64,000 bases of DNA from Erodium maritimum. Its lineage: Eukaryota; Streptophyta; Magnoliopsida; Geraniales; Geraniaceae. Below, piece after piece: positions 12,006 to 22,803 of the stretch. The position numbers were made by a program, and so were the translations under genes. The number at the start of each line of letters is the position of its first letter. Position 1 is the first letter of the stretch. The stretch spans positions 59,076,012-59,140,011 of the forward strand of contig OY997590.1 in NCBI GenBank assembly GCA_963921825.1. The letters run 5' to 3'. The notes beneath the pieces were generated by a model that saw only the letters and a list, made by a program, of their open reading frames with translations, made no database searches and was not told where the DNA came from.

Positions 12006-13265
12006 CCGACAGGGTCGCCACCCAGGACAGTTACAGTCGCAGAGCCGACTCAGGCGACCCCTCTCGAGGAGGTGGTTCGCGCCGTGCTAGCGGCCTTGAG
12101 CGCGCAGCAAGGGACTACTGCACCGGCACCAGAGCCCGTGCCTGCTGCTTCAGCAGATTTTGGAGAGAGGTCGGGCCAGCTTGATAGCCTCGCGGCTCAG
12201 GCACTCAGAGAGTTTCGTAGACTTGGTACGCCGACCTACTCCGGGGGAGCGGACCCCGAGGCAGCTTCTGGTTGGTTGGAGCGGGTGACCCGCAACCTCG
12301 ATACCTCTGGAGTATCGGAGGGGCGTCTGAGAGTTTCATTCGCCACTTTTCAGCTTGAGGGAGAGGCCTACTACTGGTGGCAGTCAGTGCATGGTAGAGT
12401 CGGCAGTGACTTCGAGTTGTTCAGCAGGCTATTCTTGGAGCAGTACTTCCCTCGCTCTATCTGGGATGACAGACGCCAGCAGTTTCTGGATCTACGACAG
12501 GGAGGCTTGAGCGTGTCGGAGTATGCTGTGAGGTTCACTTCGTTGGCCCGCTTCGCACCAGAGTTGGTGCAGACTGCGGATGACCGATGCAGGAGGTTTG
12601 AGAACGGGCTCGCCCCGTCGATAGCCGACAGGGTTATCGCTTTCAGGACCACGGATTACTCCACCCTCTTGGATCAGGCTTTAGCCATGGAGAGGCACTT
12701 CAGAGATACCATCAGGGTACGAGAGACCAGGCCTAGGCCGAGTGGCTTCTTACAGCCGTCTGACCGTCGGGACCGACACCGACAGAGAGTTGCAGGACAC
12801 TTTCAGTCTCAGTTTCAGCAGGCTAGCATGCGCCGAGCTGGGACTGTCGCGTCAGTTGGACCCGCCCCGGTGGCACAGCTGTGTCCTCAGTGTGTACAGC
12901 AGGGTCACTTGGCACGAGACTGCCCGAGGGGCATTGGACCTGTAGAGCGTCATGATGGTCGTCCCCAGGGGACCGGAGTGAGACAGACTGGTGCGCTGAG
13001 GGGGTGTTTTCATTGTGGCAGCACCGACCATCTCATGCGTGCGTGTCCTGAGGTAGCGCAGCTGAGAGGATGCTTCCAGTGTGGTCGATCTGATCATTTC
13101 ATCCGGGCGTGCCCTGAGATAGCTGGCAGAGCGCCTGCACCGAGGCCCCAGCAGACTCAGATTCGCCCTGCGCCCCCTGGCAGACCACGTCAGGCACTGC
13201 AGCAGAGAGCTCCGCGTCCAGCGGCGGGAGCAGTAGGTCAGAGGCACCAGCAGAGAGCTGAGTAG
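12006..13265 (+). CDS. gag: Gypsy gag polyprotein, missing its N-terminus
   Basis: The frame is open for about 420 codons and ends at TAG 13263-13265. The retrotransposon gag core lies near 12210-12700 (tryptophans in GEAYYWW and FLEQYFPRS). Three CCHC zinc knuckles follow at about 12885-13130: CPQCVQQGHLARDC, CFHCGSTDHLMRAC and CFQCGRSDHFIRAC. Gag forms the virus-like particle and packages RNA. The first ~45 codons are absent here because of the permutation; they occur at 20944-21080. An upstream in-frame ATG at 11916 lies in LINE sequence and would give a chimeric start. In this clade gag and pol are normally one frame, so the TAG is probably a mutation. Confidence 0.85.
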   Translation, partial: PTGSPPRTVTVAEPTQATPLEEVVRAVLAALSAQQGTTAPAPEPVPAASADFGERSGQLDSLAAQALREFRRLGTPTYSGGADPEAASGWLERVTRNLDTSGVSEGRLRVSFATFQLEGEAYYWWQSVHGRVGSDFELFSRLFLEQYFPRSIWDDRRQQFLDLRQGGLSVSEYAVRFTSLARFAPELVQTADDRCRRFENGLAPSIADRVIAFRTTDYSTLLDQALAMERHFRDTIRVRETRPRPSGFLQPSDRRDRHRQRVAGHFQSQFQQASMRRAGTVASVGPAPVAQLCPQCVQQGHLARDCPRGIGPVERHDGRPQGTGVRQTGALRGCFHCGSTDHLMRACPEVAQLRGCFQCGRSDHFIRACPEIAGRAPAPRPQQTQIRPAPPGRPRQALQQRAPRPAAGAVGQRHQQRAE

Positions 13266-16200
13266 CGGGTGGCACTTCCCCCACCACCTAGAGGAGGACC
13301 GCCGGCACGTCAGGGCCGAGTCTTTGCAGTTACTGATCCCAGGATTGAGAGGCCGTACGCCGGCCATGAGGCCACTCAGGGTACGTGTTTACTTTATAAT
13401 GCGTGGACTTCATTTTTGTTTGATACGGGAGCTTCCCATTCGTTCATTTCTTCGTCTATTGCTTCTTCTTTGGGTTTGCGGGCTGAGACTTTGAGTCAGC
13501 CCCTTTGTTTGGAGACCCCGGCTACGGGTGCAGTGGTGTTGAGCACCGTTTGCAGAGACTGTGCGATTAGGGTGGCAGATTGCCCATTTCTGGGGGACTT
13601 GCTCGTTCTTGACATGAGCGCCTTTGACGTGATCCTTGGTATGGACTGGCTCGCGAGGTACCGAGCGACGATTGACTGCTACAGACGTCAGGTGACGGTG
13701 AGATCAGGTGATAGGGTGATTACGTGTGTGCTGGGGAGCAGGAGCGGAGTTCTCTTATCCGCCTTGACCACAGGTTTTGAGGCAGAGGTTGTACGGAGTA
13801 GCACTGAGTTACCGAGGGTAGTGCGGGAGTTCCCGGAGGTCTTCCCGGAGGAACTATCAGGCTTGCCACCAGCGCGAGAGGTGGAGTTCAGGATCGATCT
13901 GATCCCGGGTACGGCGCCGATCTCGATGACGCCGTATCGGTTCGCACCAACCGAGTTGGTCGAACTTAAGCGACAGCTTGAGGAACTGCAGCAGAAGGGA
14001 TTCATCCGACCGAGCGTATCTCCGTGGGGAGCGCCCGCCCTCTTCGTGAAGAAGAAGGGTGGAGCCTTGAGGATGTGTATAGATTACAGGAAGCTGAACC
14101 GGGTGACGGTGAAGAACCGCTACCCGATGCCTAGGATTGATGATTTATTCGACCAGCTGAGGGGAGCAAAGTACTTCTCGAAGATCGACCTTCGATCGGG
14201 GTATTACCAGCTGAGAGTCCGGGCTGAGGACGTAGAGAAGACAGCGTTCCGTACTCGTTATGGACATTTCGAATTTCTGGTGATGCCGTTCGGTTTGACG
14301 AACGCACCGGCCGCCTTTATGGACCTGATGAATGGCATCTTCAGACCTTATCTAGACCAGTTCGTGTTAGTCTTCGTCGATGATATCTTGATCTACTCGC
14401 CCAGTGAGGAGGCGCACGCAGAGCATCTGCGTACCGTTTTGACACTCTTACGCGCTCACCAGTTGTACGGCAATCTGGAGAAGTGCGAATTTTGGCTCGC
14501 AGAGGTGAAATTCCTCGGGCACGTGGTATCTCGGGAGGGCATCTTGGTCGACCCAACCAAGGTCGAGGCAGTGTCGAAGTGGGCGAGACCCAGCAGTGTA
14601 TTTGAGATTCGGAGTTTCCTCGGGTTGGCAGGCTATTACCGGCGCTTCGTTCAGGACTTCTCTCGCCTTGCAGCACCTATGACAGCTTTGACCCGCAAAG
14701 GGGCGGAGTACATTTGGACGGATGAGTGTGAGCGTGCTTTTTGCGAGCTAAAGACTCGGTTGACTACCGCCCCAGTGCTGATCGTTCCAGACCGGGGAGT
14801 GGGCTATGACGTGTATTGTGACGCCTCCGGCGAAGGGTTAGGTTGTGTTCTGATGCAGGGTGGAAAGGTGGTTGCTTACGGCTCGAGGCAGTTGAAGGTG
14901 CATGAGCGCAACTATCCCACTCATGATCTCGAGTTGGCAGCGGTAGTATTTGCGCTGAAGAGTTGGAGACATTACCTGTATGGTGAGCAGTTCAGAGTAT
15001 TTTCAGACCACAAGAGCCTCAAGTATATCTTCTCGCAGCGTGATCTGAACATGCGCCAAAGGCGGTGGATGGAGCTACTGGAAGAGTATGACTTCGAGTT
15101 GCTTTATCATCCGGGCAAGGCGAACGTGGTCGTCGACGCTTTGAGCAGGAAGTCGAGTCACTGCGTGGCCAGCATAGCAGTCCGAGAGTGGGACATGCTG
15201 GAGCAGTTGAGCCTATTTAGACTAGAGTTGGAGGAGGTCACAGAGAGTATGGCCTTGTGCGCCTTAGTGGCTCAGCCCACGCTCTTTGCTCGGGTGCTAG
15301 AGGCACAGACTGAGGACGCCGAGACAGCAGGGATTCGGCAGAAGTTGATGGATGGAGTCGAGCTCGAGGGTTGGGAATTGGGCACCGATCAGGGTATCCG
15401 CTTTAGAGGACGACTGTTTGTACCCAGTGAGTGCAGAGACACTGTGCTGCGTGAGTGCCACCACTCCCGTCTAGTTGTACACCCCGGTGGCAACAAGATG
15501 TATAGAGACATGCGACGACAGTTTTGGTGGAGTGGGATGCGTGGGGCAGTGGCAGATTTCGTTTCTAGATGCCTTACTTGCCAACAGGTAAAGGCCGAGC
15601 ACATGCGTCCCGCAGGCTTGTTACAGCCTTTACCGATCACTGAGTGGAAATGGGAGCACGTGACTATGGATTTTGTGTGTGGGTTGCCCAGATCGTCGAA
15701 GGGGCATGACGCTGTTTGGGTGGTGGTCGATCGACTGACCAAATCGGCCCACTTTTTGGGTATGAGGATGACGGATTCTGTGGACATGTTGGCTCGCTTG
15801 TATGTCAGAGAGATTATTCGTTTACACGGTGTGCCTGTATCAGTAGTATCGGATAGAGACCCCCGTTTCACATCCAGGTTCTGGAAGAGTCTACAGAAGG
15901 CCTTGGGCACTGAGGTACTGTTGAGTACAGCTTACCATCCCGAGACAGATGGACAGTCAGAGCGCACCATTCAGATTTTAGAGGACATGCTCCGAGCGTG
16001 TGTGCTTGACTTTCAGGGGTCATGGGAAGATCATTTGCCGTTGACAGAGTTTGCCTACAACAACAGTTACCAGTCTAGTATAGGTATGGCACCATTTGAG
16101 GCCTTGTATGGCAGACCTTGCAGATCACCGGTGTGTTGGGCTGAAGTTGGTGACAAGAGCTTACTCGGGCCAGACATGATTAGGGAGACGACCGAGAAGG

Positions 16201-16724
16201 TCACTTTGATTAGAGAGCGGCTAAAGACCGCACAGAGTCGACAGAAGAGCTACGCCGACAGGCGTCGTAGACCACTTGAGTTCATGGTCGGGGAGCATGT
16301 GTTTCTGAGAGTGAGCCCGAGGAAGAGTCTTGTGCGGTTTAACTGCAGCGGAGGCAAGCTGGCACCGCGGTTCATCGGACCTTTTGATGTGTTAGAGAAG
16401 ATTGGAGCTGTAGCCTATCGGTTGGCCTTGCCGCCGCAGCTTGGGAACGTGCACAACGTTTTCCATGTGTCCCAGCTGCGGAAGTACATAGCAGACCCTT
16501 CGCACATCATTGAGTGGTCAGACATCGAGATGGCAGATGATGTCACCTTTGAGGAGCAGCCCGTTGAGATTTTGGGTACGAAGGAGAAGACCCTGCGGAA
16601 CAAGACGATTCCGCTAGTACTAGTACAGTGGGGACATCAGGGAGCAGAATCCACTTGGGAACGCGAGGATGAGATCCGCGTGAAGTATACCCACCTGTTC
16701 GACATTGAGGTATCTTGCTTTTAA
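13266..16724 (+). CDS. pol: Gypsy pol: protease, RT, RNase H, integrase, chromodomain
   Basis: The frame continues in phase with gag after a single TAG and is open for 1,152 codons. In order: aspartic protease (FDTGASHSF, ~13420), reverse transcriptase ([11 protein letters not shown], then FVDD at ~14378), RNase H ([21 protein letters not shown]), the integrase zinc domain ([10 protein letters not shown] ... CLTCQQ), the DDE core ([22 protein letters not shown]), a GPF-type C-terminal segment ([12 protein letters not shown]) and a chromodomain near 16540-16710 ([15 protein letters not shown]). All catalytic motifs are present. It has no ATG of its own and would need readthrough of the UAG. 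The chromodomain places it in the chromoviruses, consistent with Tekay/Del. Confidence 0.9.
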   Translation, partial: RVALPPPPRGGPPARQGRVFAVTDPRIERPYAGHEATQGTCLLYNAWTSFLFDTGASHSFISSSIASSLGLRAETLSQPLCLETPATGAVVLSTVCRDCAIRVADCPFLGDLLVLDMSAFDVILGMDWLARYRATIDCYRRQVTVRSGDRVITCVLGSRSGVLLSALTTGFEAEVVRSSTELPRVVREFPEVFPEELSGLPPAREVEFRIDLIPGTAPISMTPYRFAPTELVELKRQLEELQQKGFIRPSVSPWGAPALFVKKKGGALRMCIDYRKLNRVTVKNRYPMPRIDDLFDQLRGAKYFSKIDLRSGYYQLRVRAEDVEKTAFRTRYGHFEFLVMPFGLTNAPAAFMDLMNGIFRPYLDQFVLVFVDDILIYSPSEEAHAEHLRTVLTLLRAHQLYGNLEKCEFWLAEVKFLGHVVSREGILVDPTKVEAVSKWARPSSVFEIRSFLGLAGYYRRFVQDFSRLAAPMTALTRKGAEYIWTDECERAFCELKTRLTTAPVLIVPDRGVGYDVYCDASGEGLGCVLMQGGKVVAYGSRQLKVHERNYPTHDLELAAVVFALKSWRHYLYGEQFRVFSDHKSLKYIFSQRDLNMRQRRWMELLEEYDFELLYHPGKANVVVDALSRKSSHCVASIAVREWDMLEQLSLFRLELEEVTESMALCALVAQPTLFARVLEAQTEDAETAGIRQKLMDGVELEGWELGTDQGIRFRGRLFVPSECRDTVLRECHHSRLVVHPGGNKMYRDMRRQFWWSGMRGAVADFVSRCLTCQQVKAEHMRPAGLLQPLPITEWKWEHVTMDFVCGLPRSSKGHDAVWVVVDRLTKSAHFLGMRMTDSVDMLARLYVREIIRLHGVPVSVVSDRDPRFTSRFWKSLQKALGTEVLLSTAYHPETDGQSERTIQILEDMLRACVLDFQGSWEDHLPLTEFAYNNSYQSSIGMAPFEALYGRPCRSPVCWAEVGDKSLLGPDMIRETTEKVTLIRERLKTAQSRQKSYADRRRRPLEFMVGEHVFLRVSPRKSLVRFNCSGGKLAPRFIGPFDVLEKIGAVAYRLALPPQLGNVHNVFHVSQLRKYIADPSHIIEWSDIEMADDVTFEEQPVEILGTKEKTLRNKTIPLVLVQWGHQGAESTWEREDEIRVKYTHLFDIEVSCF

Positions 16725-16734
16725 TTTCGGGGAC

Positions 16735-16758
16735 GAAATTTCTCTAAGGGGGTTGGAT
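16735..16758 (+). promoter_or_regulatory. Polypurine tract before LTR
   Basis: GAAATTTCTCTAAGGGGGTT lies just upstream of the LTR start TGTAAGACCC. A purine run here primes plus-strand DNA synthesis. The phrase TTTCGGGGACGAAATT just upstream is typical of Tekay 3' ends, and the second Gypsy element has the equivalent TTTCGAGGACAAAATT. Confidence 0.7.
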
Positions 16759-19402
16759 TGTAAGACCCGCTTCCGGTCGAACCGGTAACTCCAGAAGTCA
16801 CTCGGGACTTCTCCGGAACTCAAACGAAGTAGCCATTATCACGGTTGGCTTCAGGGAAGAAAACCCTTTCATTTGAATATAATATTGCATAAAGTCAATT
16901 TTGGTCAAAACGAGACTTCATATCGACTAAAGCTTCAATTTTAAAAGTGCTGGAATTTAAGTGGGGAAATTAAATGAGCTAGAGGGACACTTGTCCTATT
17001 TTGGTTGAATGAGAGAAAAAGGGATAGTTATTGTCCCTTTCACCCTCCCAAAAGCTCCTACATGGGTTTCTAGCTCAAGGGCCTTTAAGTCATTGCAACA
17101 TTTAGGTATTATATGTGTTGGAGAAGCAAAGTCATTTCCTATTTGCATTGTTGTAGCCGAAAATTGGAGAGGAAGAAAGGGAGAAGAGCTCCCATGGAAG
17201 CTTGAAGGAGAATCTAAGAAGAAGGAACCATTTGGAGTCATCCTCTAGCCTTCCACCCTCAAAAACACTAGCATCCTCTTCATCCTCACATTCTAGAGGT
17301 AATGGAACTCTCTACTCATCTTTTCTCTTCATCTATTTTCCTTGGGTTTTGGGTGAAAAATGGCTAGATGATGTTGGGCTAAGTAGAAATGATGGGAGTT
17401 GGTGTTGATGAAGAGCTTGGTGAAGTTTTTGTGGAGAAATCAATGGTGGTTTGGAGTTTTTGAAGTGGGTTTGATTTGATGAATCATTGGAAAACTTGGT
17501 TGTGTAATGATGGATTTGGACTGTTTTGGGGGTTGGCTTGGGGAAATTTCTGGGTTTGAAGGTAGATTTTCGGAGTTTTGGAGCTGGAGGTTGAAGAAGG
17601 GCGAAACTGCCCTGGTGCGCCATGGATCCGTGACGGATCCCGTGACGGGCGACGTCACGGCTCCGTGAGGGAGTCCGTGACGGCACTCGTCACGGCTCCG
17701 TGACGGTGACCGTGAGGGTTGCCATCACGGATCCGTGACCAGGTCCGCGACCCACCAGAGTGAGGGTTTCTTGGGGTTTTTTTCGAAGTGTTTACACCTT
17801 GGTTTTGAGCTGAACTTTGGAAGGGTTTTGGGGGTCTTTCTTACAGTTTAAGTGGAACCTAATTAGTGTTTCTTTGTGTCCAAGACCTTGGGGATCGAGC
17901 TAGAGGAGCAAGGATCACACCGAGGCCCGAGGGAAGAGCGAGGTGGTGATCACCGGACTTCACTAAAGCGTTGACGAGGAGGACCTTGAGGTAGGGAAAG
18001 CCTTAACCTCTCGTTTACGATGCCTAGTATGCATGCTAGGCTAATAAAATTGGAAAAGGTCCTAGATATGCATGTAGTATGCGAATAACGAGCTTAATCA
18101 TCTTTCAATTGCTAATAACCGGAGATTCTAGTGGTGACCGATTAGGATGCCAATCACTAGTGTAATTCGCTTTTCAATACTTGGGATATGATTGTCTGGT
18201 AGAGGAGCCTTGGCAAAGCCCTCGGATTAGTTGCGTGATAGGATCACATGCTTGGTTGTTGATTGCTTAGTGGATAGGCTAAAGAGTCTAATGAAACTAG
18301 CGAAATTGCATGCTTGAATGCTCTTTTGGAGGCTTTATGATTTATTTGATCATACTCGTATTTGCTCGTTGATTGGATTCGAATGATTACTTGATTTATT
18401 TGGTTGGTTGTTGGGGGTATCGAGTATGACTGGTTGTACCGAGCGGTGCAATCAGGTGATCGATGCCCCGGTGGTTCGAAACTGGTAAGTGACGGTAAGT
18501 TGGAATTGTGTAATTGGTGTGAGTCGATCTAGTGATTTGTGTACTGTGTGCTATGGGGAATTGGTGATGGGTGAACTATGTGTGTTAGTGGTTTAACTGT
18601 GGTTGGATTGGTTGGTGTTAAGTTTCGGTAAGCGTGTTGCTAAGATGTTATGGAATTATGGTTGATACGATATGGTACCTACACCGTTGAGGAGTCCGGT
18701 GTAGGGTGAGATAGAGTTGATTGTTGTTATGGTATGGTACCTACACCGTTGGGGAGTCCGGTGTGGGATGATATATTGGTTATTTATTAAATTGCCCACG
18801 TGTGCGCCCTTACGGGAGTATGGCCCTGGGTTCCCAATGACATAAAATCCTTTGGAGACGTTCCTGAGAATCCCGATGATAAGCGCCCCGAAGGGTTGTT
18901 TCTAGTCGCCTCAATGTTATGCGTCTCCTCTAGATTTGAGGGAGAATCCGAGAGGACACATCATGTGGATCGGAGGGTGGTGACTTCATGTGCCACGGCA
19001 TTGATTTGTTTACTTATTACCCTTGTTTTGTTAAGTTATTTTCTGTTAACTTTATTGTTGATCTTGTTCGAGTTAAGGTCTACCTTGTCATGCGTTTTCC
19101 CTACTGAGCGTGAGCTCACCCCTTTGTTTTGATGTTGTGTCTACAGGCTTGATTGAGGAGTAGAAGCTTGGGCGCTTCTCGGTGTGGGTTCATAGAGACT
19201 TCATGTTTATTTCCTTTATTTAAAAACAGTTTGGTAAAAACTTATTACTACACCCCCTGAGGGTTACTTATACTGTACTTGAGGTTATGGATTGGAGTAC
19301 TCACTGGAGATTTTCGAGATTTAATATTGTTTCTTTGTTTTATTGTCTTCTCTTACCCGTCATGCCTCGAGTCCGGGCGATAACCGGATTTGGGGTGTGA
19401 CA
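16759..19402 (+). repeat. Complete LTR of the permuted Gypsy element (2,644 bp)
   Basis: It starts TGTAAGACCC after the polypurine tract and ends GGGGTGTGACA just before the primer-binding site. It therefore has polypurine tract on one side and primer-binding site on the other, as in a one-LTR circle or a tandem array. It holds a GC-rich palindromic cluster (17622-17745) and a roughly 50-bp duplicated phrase (CTACACCGTTG...GTCCGGTGT) near 18676-18775. Open frames inside it are short and uncharacteristic. Confidence 0.9.
17622..17745. promoter_or_regulatory. Cluster of CCGTGACGG/TCACGG inverted motifs in the LTR
   Basis: About ten copies of CCGTGA or TCACGG, in both orientations, fill about 125 bp, including GATCCGTGACGGATCC, CCCGTGACGGG and CGACGTCACGG. 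Several contain TGACG or ACGT, known core sites of plant TGA-type bZIP factors. The cluster lies about 860-990 bp into the LTR, upstream of where transcription would be expected to start. It could be an enhancer or a hairpin-forming tract. The function is inferred, not shown. Confidence 0.55.
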
Positions 19403-19405
19403 ATT

Positions 19406-19418
19406 TGGTATCAGAGCC
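19406..19418 (+). promoter_or_regulatory. Primer-binding site (initiator tRNA-Met)
   Basis: TGGTATCAGAGCC lies three bases after the LTR end and is complementary to the 3' end of plant initiator tRNA-Met. It is the standard site for minus-strand DNA priming in this clade. Confidence 0.95.
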
Positions 19419-19828
19419 TGGTTTCAGTTGAAACAGGTGTCTTACGAACTGATTTTCAAACCTCGGACCGAAGTCAATTAGGTGGGTAGAGTTAGGGAGT
19501 TGGAGTTTTGAGTTGCTTTAAGAGTTGTCCTAATTGAAATCTTGCACTACAATGTTTGCATTACTTGATTGGTGTCCTCTCACTAATGATCGGTGAGGCC
19601 GAATGGTTGAGATCGGAATTGGATTGACGGTCAATGACCGACCCACTATGCATACATGATGGTGAGAGCCAACCGTTAGTGGTGTTTGCCTTTGGCGTTT
19701 TACTTCGAGAAATTTTCAAGTTGTGGTTTGGCCCTGTTTAAGGGGAGATTTGTGTTTGACTGTTGAGTCTTGGGTGGCCACGAGAGCCGTGTGTTGATTT
19801 GTGTTGGGTGGCCATGAGAGCCGTGTAC

Positions 19829-20000
19829 TAAGGTTGCGAGTGTTATTTTGCTGGCCTCGAGGAGGTTGCGAGTGTTATTTTGCTGGCCTCGAGGAGGTTG
19901 CGAGTGTTATTTTGCTGGCCTCGAGGAGGTTGCGAGTGTTATTTTTCTGGCCTCGAGGAGGTTGCGAGTGTTATTTTGCTGGCCTCGGGGAGGTTGCGAG
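19829..20000 (+). repeat. 32-bp minisatellite in the Gypsy leader
   Basis: Five tandem copies of a 32-bp unit containing GTTATTTTGCTGGCCTCGAG and GAGGTTGCGAGT occur with one or two changes each, then decay into related GTTGCGAGTAT phrases to about 20070. The unit is stop-free in more than one frame, so overlapping frames here are repeat artefacts rather than genes. Confidence 0.9.
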
Positions 20001-20636
20001 TTTAGCTGGCCTGTACGGTTACGAGTATTCTTTGGCTGGCCTACGTGGTTGCGAGTATGGGTTGGCTGGCTTACGAGTTAGGGTCTCGGTAAGTTGCGAG
20101 CGTGTGTTATGGTTGAGTTGGGGCACGAGTACCCCGTAGTAATTGGGAGCACGAGGGCTCCGTTTATTGATTGCGTTGTGTACCTTAGGAGTATGAGAAC
20201 TCCATTATTTTGATTGTGTGATGCCTTGAAAGAGCATGAGAATTATGTGTGCTTGTACCTGGTGAATTTGTATTGGTGGTTGTCCCGCTTAAGCGGAGGG
20301 TTAAGGGAAATACGAATGGGGCATGCCGAATTTTCAGTAGAACTAGAATGTTTACACCATCACGGGTTGACTCAGGGGCGCCACTGTAGTCGAGCGTGAT
20401 GTTTTGATGTCAAGTTGTTACAATGAAGTTCGGGGACGCCTGAACCAGATTGTAACAACATGAGATCGACATGAAAAGGTTTGAGTAAAAGTTAAGAAAT
20501 GGGAATTCATGAAAGAGAGGAAAAGGCTAAGGATGACTTTTAAATCGAGTTGTGTTAGGTACTAAACCCCCTTTGCGAAAGGATACCCGAGCAAGAGGTA
20601 TGCCTGTTGTGTTGTGCCGCTTGTGTGATGTGCCTG

Positions 20637-20735
20637 AGAATGAATCCTCCTGTGGGAGTGGATTTCTTTGATTGATTGAATCCTCCTGTGGGAGTGGATT
20701 TCTCTGTTTGATTGAACCCTCCTGTGAGAGTTGGT
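20637..20735 (+). repeat. Short tandem repeat in the Gypsy leader
   Basis: The phrase TGAATCCTCCTGTGGGAGTG and its following T-rich spacer occur about three times with a period near 40 bp. Each unit contains the small palindrome CCTCCTGTGGGAGT, which could form hairpins in the leader RNA. Confidence 0.75.
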
Positions 20736-20943
20736 GTTGATTGCTAAATCGCTGGTTGTTGCTGTGTGACGCATAGAGATGCGAACTTGGGTGTTATATT
20801 ATATGAGTATATATATCTACTAGTGTGAGGGGCGTATCTGTGGGTGACTGGTTTGACGCGTGTGTGCGTCCTTGTAACGTGTGAGAACCGTTGTTGAACT
20901 GAGTAATGAACATGTGCGTTATCCGTGCAGGCGGATAGACAAC

Positions 20944-21198
20944 ATGGCTCGTACGTACGTTCCTAGAAGTACCCGGGGCCGCTCAGCTGGGGGTCCGAGG
21001 CAGACACCTGCTGCTGAGCAAGAGGGGGCAGCTGACGCCAGGATGCTGCTTCCACAGATCATCAGAGTTTTGGAGGTGGACCGACAGGGTCGCCACCCAG
21101 GACAGTTCCAGTCGCAGAGCCGACTCAGGCGACCCCTCTCGAGGAGGTGGTTCGCGCCGTGCTAGCGGCCTTGAGCGCGCAGCAAGGGACTACTGCAC
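20944..21198 (+). pseudogene. gag: Start of gag, truncated and frameshifted
   Basis: ATG 20944 opens MARTYVPRSTRGRSAGG, matching MARTFVSRGTRGRPARG at the gag start of the minus-strand Gypsy element, so this is the true gag N-terminus. The frame used downstream in the 118-bp shared block (from 21081) differs by one base from the ATG frame, so a single-base indel lies between them, probably near 21035-21045. Gag stops being readable at 21198, where the sequence jumps into a truncated LTR of the neighbouring element. Confidence 0.8.
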
Positions 21199-21199
21199 T

Positions 21200-21711
21200 C
21201 GGCTCCGACCCAGGTCCGGACCCGAGTTCAGACCCGGTTCAAGAACTTGGGTCTGGCATGAGGCCTGGTCCGGCCCGAAACCCATATTGGGCCCAAGGCC
21301 CGTCTTGACCTCGTCCGGGCCCAAGCCCGAGTACAGAAGAGGCTAGGGTTTCCTTGCTCCGCAGCCGGCGGCGGTGCCGTCAGAGAAAGAGGAGGGAAGC
21401 CGTGGTGCTCGGGAAACGACGAGAGAAGAGAGGACGCTCGCCTCGGGATGTGTGTGCGTAAAGAGGAAGAAGAGTGAACAGTTGTAGGGATTGAGGGTAG
21501 TGATGCATCCGAGTGGGCCTGAAGCGAATTGGGCCCGAGCTCTGCGTGGGCTTAGTCTGGGTGAGACGGCCTGGTCTAGCCTGCTTCCCTTCCCCCCCTT
21601 TTTTTTGCAAACAATCCAAAATTTTAACCCGCTTTCCAACCACGACATTCCAAACAATTAAACTTAATATTTTAAATCTTTTTACTGAGGCGGTCTTCAC
21701 AGTCTACTGCC
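21200..21711 (-). repeat. Truncated 3' LTR of the minus-strand Gypsy element
   Basis: It matches 26948-27788 of the complete LTR apart from a 330-bp segment (27169-27498) missing here, with CGA/CG at the junction. The right boundary GTCTTCACA is followed by the reverse complement of a polypurine-type phrase (TTTCGAGGACAAAATTC ... GTAGAC), as expected for a 3' LTR of a minus-strand element. The remaining ~1.9 kb of the LTR is missing on the left. Confidence 0.85.
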
Positions 21712-22803
21712 TTAAAAGAATTTTGTCCTCGAAATTTAAAACGAACGCGCTCCACTTGACCCTATCTCAGGGAACGTCAGTTTAAAACTCCCAGTTCATT
21801 AACCCTCATGCACACGGAAACACTTAAACCAGTTAGTCGATACCGGAATCCTCCGTATGTAGAGACGTCGTACCGCCACACGCAGCTCGGTCGAGATATT
21901 CTATACCGGAACCGTCTGTCGGTATAGGTATCATACCGGAACAATTCTCCCATCGCACTTAAAGCGGATCCAACGCACAGACACTTCTCCTTGACTACTC
22001 ACTTCACTTATTTAAGTCTCGCGCAACAACAACCAATAAGGTAAGCTCACGTCCAAATACTCACGATAACACAAGGAGCTTAACACGAAAACAAAACAGC
22101 TTGACGTTGGGTCTCACACTAATTGCACGGTCCGGAGCGACAGTACATCTTATCAACATCTTGTCGGAAAGCGTGCACACCTCGAGATTTCAACTCGTCA
22201 GACTTTAATATGACGACACTCTACAAGAGGTGACACACCGCCATGATCGATCGTCGAAGGTAACCCAACCAGTATATCACGCTTACCGTTGATATTCGCT
22301 CACACTTTACTAATCGAACCGATTTACAAGTTGGTCCACCCAAAGTACCACAAAACTGAAGACGCTGCAAATACCATTTTCTCAGGGTCCGAACGGGTTT
22401 GGATACTTCGTGCATCCCTCATCCTCGCGCTTCCGTGTCGTCTCTGTGCGGTTTTAATTGTTCACGATCTACGCGACCCTTCAGTCGCCTCTCTAGCAAC
22501 TCGGGACCACAATGGTCAACTGTTAATTCTTGAGTGTGCCCTGCTTGGGCAATTTACCCGACCTACCATCCAACGCTTCGTACGGTGCCATAATGTTACT
22601 GGCCTTAAAGCGTTGTGGTATTCGTACTCGGCGATTTGTTTCCGGCTTCCTCGTGAGGTACTCTCACCTTTATTGTGCACTGCACCAAACTCGTCAAACC
22701 ACGTCACACGTAGCTGGGATGTCAAGACACCAGGACCGCATCAAGGTTCTACTCTTGGGCCCTCACGTCTTCTCAAGTGTAAGGAAGAACAGAAGAATGC
22801 GAT

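Larger units (their letters stand above)
12006..21198 (+). mobile_element. Tekay-clade Gypsy retrotransposon in circularly permuted form
   Basis: Reading left to right: gag from an internal point, pol, polypurine tract, one complete LTR (16759-19402), primer-binding site, leader, and the first part of gag. The two ends overlap: 12006-12123 and 21081-21198 are the same 118 bp of gag with one visible mismatch. The repeat distance is 9,075 bp, one full unit of internal region plus one LTR. A normal insertion would have an LTR on each outside end. The clade call rests on the pol order PR-RT-RH-INT with a C-terminal chromodomain. The left neighbour is LINE 3' sequence and the right neighbour a truncated LTR of another Gypsy element. 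Confidence 0.85.

Noticed and set aside
19801..20139. Overlapping frames in the leader minisatellite
   Set aside because: They only translate the 32-bp repeat unit in different phases.
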